NCBI GenBank assembly: GCA_021797055.1
Contig: JAKAAI010000093.1
Location: 1 to 6,972 of the forward strand
Reading direction: 5' to 3'
DNA: 6,972 nucleotides
From: Thermoplasmata archaeon
GTDB lineage: Archaea > Thermoplasmatota > Thermoplasmata > Thermoplasmatales > Thermoplasmataceae
The notes under the pieces are model-generated. The model ran no database searches. It had not been told where the DNA came from and saw only the letters and a list, made by a program, of their open reading frames with translations. Position 1 is the first letter of the stretch, and the number at the start of each line of letters is the position of its first letter. The position numbers and the translations under genes were made by a program. Shown one piece after another: positions 5,881-6,972 of this stretch.

Positions 5881-6812
5881 CAAAAATCTATTTTCCCTCT
5901 TGCCCTCAACTCCCTTGGCTTTAGACCAAGGTCTATGAAAGAATGCAGTGGGACAGGAACATTTCCTTCTTTACCCTTTCTGGCAACTGCACCACTCAGA
6001 TAATCAATTTCAGAGGGTCTTCCGCTATCAACGTCCCTCAGGGTGGAACTGGTTGCACCGAATGGAAGAGATCTAAAGAACTTCCATGCCCTGTCCTTGC
6101 TCTCATTCTTCAGTGTGATCCCATTGATACCCGCTATCCCTACAATTTCATTCATGGACTCATCCAACAAATCAACCATTTCTTTAATGGAGAGCAATGT
6201 CCCGATAGGGGCCTGAGTTACTGCCCCAATGCCGCCGATAGTGGCCATTATCAGAAATTTCTCCCAGATGTCTTTTACTATATCTTCCGATATAAGGCAA
6301 TTAATTCCAGCGTCGTTGATGGATTTGCTTATGTGTTCCATAGCTTTATCTTTCTTTCCATCCACCCTCCCGATTCTGAGAATTGCCTCTGCCCCGACCC
6401 TTCATATAATTCCGGGGGAATCCACAAAACTGATGACCTTCGTTAGTCCACCAAGTGAGTTTTCGGGATACATCTGGTTAAGGTCCCTATATGCATCAAC
6501 ACCATTTTGGATCGTTATAACATAGGTGTCTTCTCTTATCGAAGGTCTTATAGGTAATAGCACAGGTTTAACCTGATCCGCCTTAACAGCGATAATTAAA
6601 ACTTCTGATGGCACAAGTTCTTTGATGTTGTCTGTCATAACATCCGGGGTTACAGTAAACTTATCATCATCTGTGACAATGGTCAAGCCTCTGCTTCTGA
6701 TCATTTCAAGCTGTTGCCGCCGTGAAATCAACTGTACTCCATGTCCAGCCTTTAGGAGCTTGCCGGCGTAATAGCCCCCTATTCCTCCCGCTCATAAAAT
6801 GGTAAATTTCAT
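5880..6812 (-). pseudogene. Ketopantoate reductase-like (PanE/ApbA) gene with two in-frame TGA codons
   Basis: A single frame of 310 sense-length codons encodes a full ApbA/PanE-type NADP-dependent reductase. It is interrupted by TGA at codon 7 (6792-6794) and codon 137 (6402-6404). The N-terminus reads MKFTIL, then TGA in place of the first Gly of the Rossmann motif, then AGGIGGYYAGKLLKAGH. Further family blocks are AVKADQVKPV, TIQNGVD, SPGII followed by TGA and RVGAEAILRIGRVDG, DIWEKFLIMATIGGIGA with the catalytic-type Lys, and GRPSEIDYLSGAV with the conserved Glu. Length and frame are otherwise intact, which suggests recent inactivation by point changes. The Asn that follows the Lys by four residues in E. 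coli PanE appears to be Met, so it may have been a paralogue rather than true ketopantoate reductase. It would make pantoate for coenzyme A if it were one. An IS110-like scar lies directly upstream. Confidence 0.8.
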
Positions 6813-6845
6813 TATTTCCATATTAAATGATCTTACAAAAACATA

Positions 6846-6972
6846 CGAGAAACCCATGTCCCTCAGCTTTCTTGCAATATATTTTCCCGATGTTGATACC
6901 TCAAGTGCAATCTCAGGTTTCAGATCCAGGTATCTGGATCTGAATGCATTCAATGCACTCTCTGCTTTTTGA
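6846..6972 (-). mobile_element. Truncated N-terminal fragment of a probable IS110-family transposase
   Basis: The minus strand is open from the right edge and reads SALNAFRSRYLDLKPEIALE followed by VSTSGKYIARKLRDMGFS. This resembles the region of IS110-type (DEDD, RuvC-like) transposases around the second acidic residue, here the Glu of LEVSTSGKY (codon 6900-6902). In such proteins the next residues would usually be a VH-A-P type segment leading to the DEDD aspartates. Instead the sequence changes to YVFVRSFNMEI and runs, still in frame, into the start of the reductase-like gene. The element is therefore cut off near 6846 and cannot be active in this part. Whether the portion outside the window is intact is unknown. 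The family call is from memory of the motif and is moderate. Confidence 0.45.
6921..6942. repeat. Perfect 9-bp inverted repeat with 4-base loop
   Basis: CAGATCCAG at 6921-6929 and CTGGATCTG at 6934-6942 are exact reverse complements separated by GTAT. The 10-base palindrome GAATGCATTC follows at 6942-6951. The hairpin lies inside the transposase-like fragment, where it encodes part of FRSRYLDL. It may be incidental. Confidence 0.6.

Noticed and set aside
5943..6525. Plus-strand open frames opposite the reductase-like gene
   Set aside because: The minus strand carries clear ApbA/PanE motifs; the plus frames have no recognisable features.
6402..6794. UGA recoding as Gly, Trp or selenocysteine in the reductase-like gene
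   Set aside because: Four genes in the window end in TGA. Position 7 should be the Rossmann Gly, so Trp or Sec would not fit, and no selenoprotein context is seen. A pseudogene explains the data more simply.
1..6972. CRISPR array or defence system
   Set aside because: No spaced direct repeats and no defence-type domains were seen; the only sizeable repeat is the internal duplication within tbp.

Overview
The window most resembles a chromosomal segment of an archaeon of the Thermoplasmatales type. The evidence is a two-repeat TATA-binding protein gene, an archaeal-type TruD, TATA-like boxes close to start codons with few Shine-Dalgarno sites, and a moderately AT-rich composition. The lineage is inferred from these features; no marker such as 16S rRNA is present.

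Bases 1-4150 hold ordinary, compact genes. First comes the C-terminal half of a major facilitator transporter, running in from the left edge. Next is a divergent pair of radical SAM genes, mqnE (minus) and mqnC (plus), for two central steps of the futalosine route to menaquinone. They share an 86-base promoter region. truD (tRNA pseudouridine synthase) overlaps the end of mqnC by 8 bases and probably shares its transcript.

Bases 4150-5510 hold three minus-strand genes: the general transcription factor TBP, a MIP18/DUF59 iron-sulfur assembly-type protein, and a small DUF302 protein. TBP lies tail to tail with truD, only 5 bases apart.

Bases 5615-6972 are a zone of gene decay, all on the minus strand. 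From the right edge it holds the truncated front part of a probable IS110-type transposase, then a full-length ketopantoate reductase-like gene broken by two in-frame TGA codons. After that comes an unrecognised coding remnant with an in-frame TAA and a one-base frameshift. No intact gene lies between 5503 and 6972.

The genes combine quinone synthesis, tRNA modification, basal transcription and Fe-S maintenance, with no common pathway beyond the mqn pair. I looked for a novel defence, mobile or RNA system and do not see one. The most informative part is the decay zone, where reading across broken frames recovers two lost genes and a mobile-element scar.
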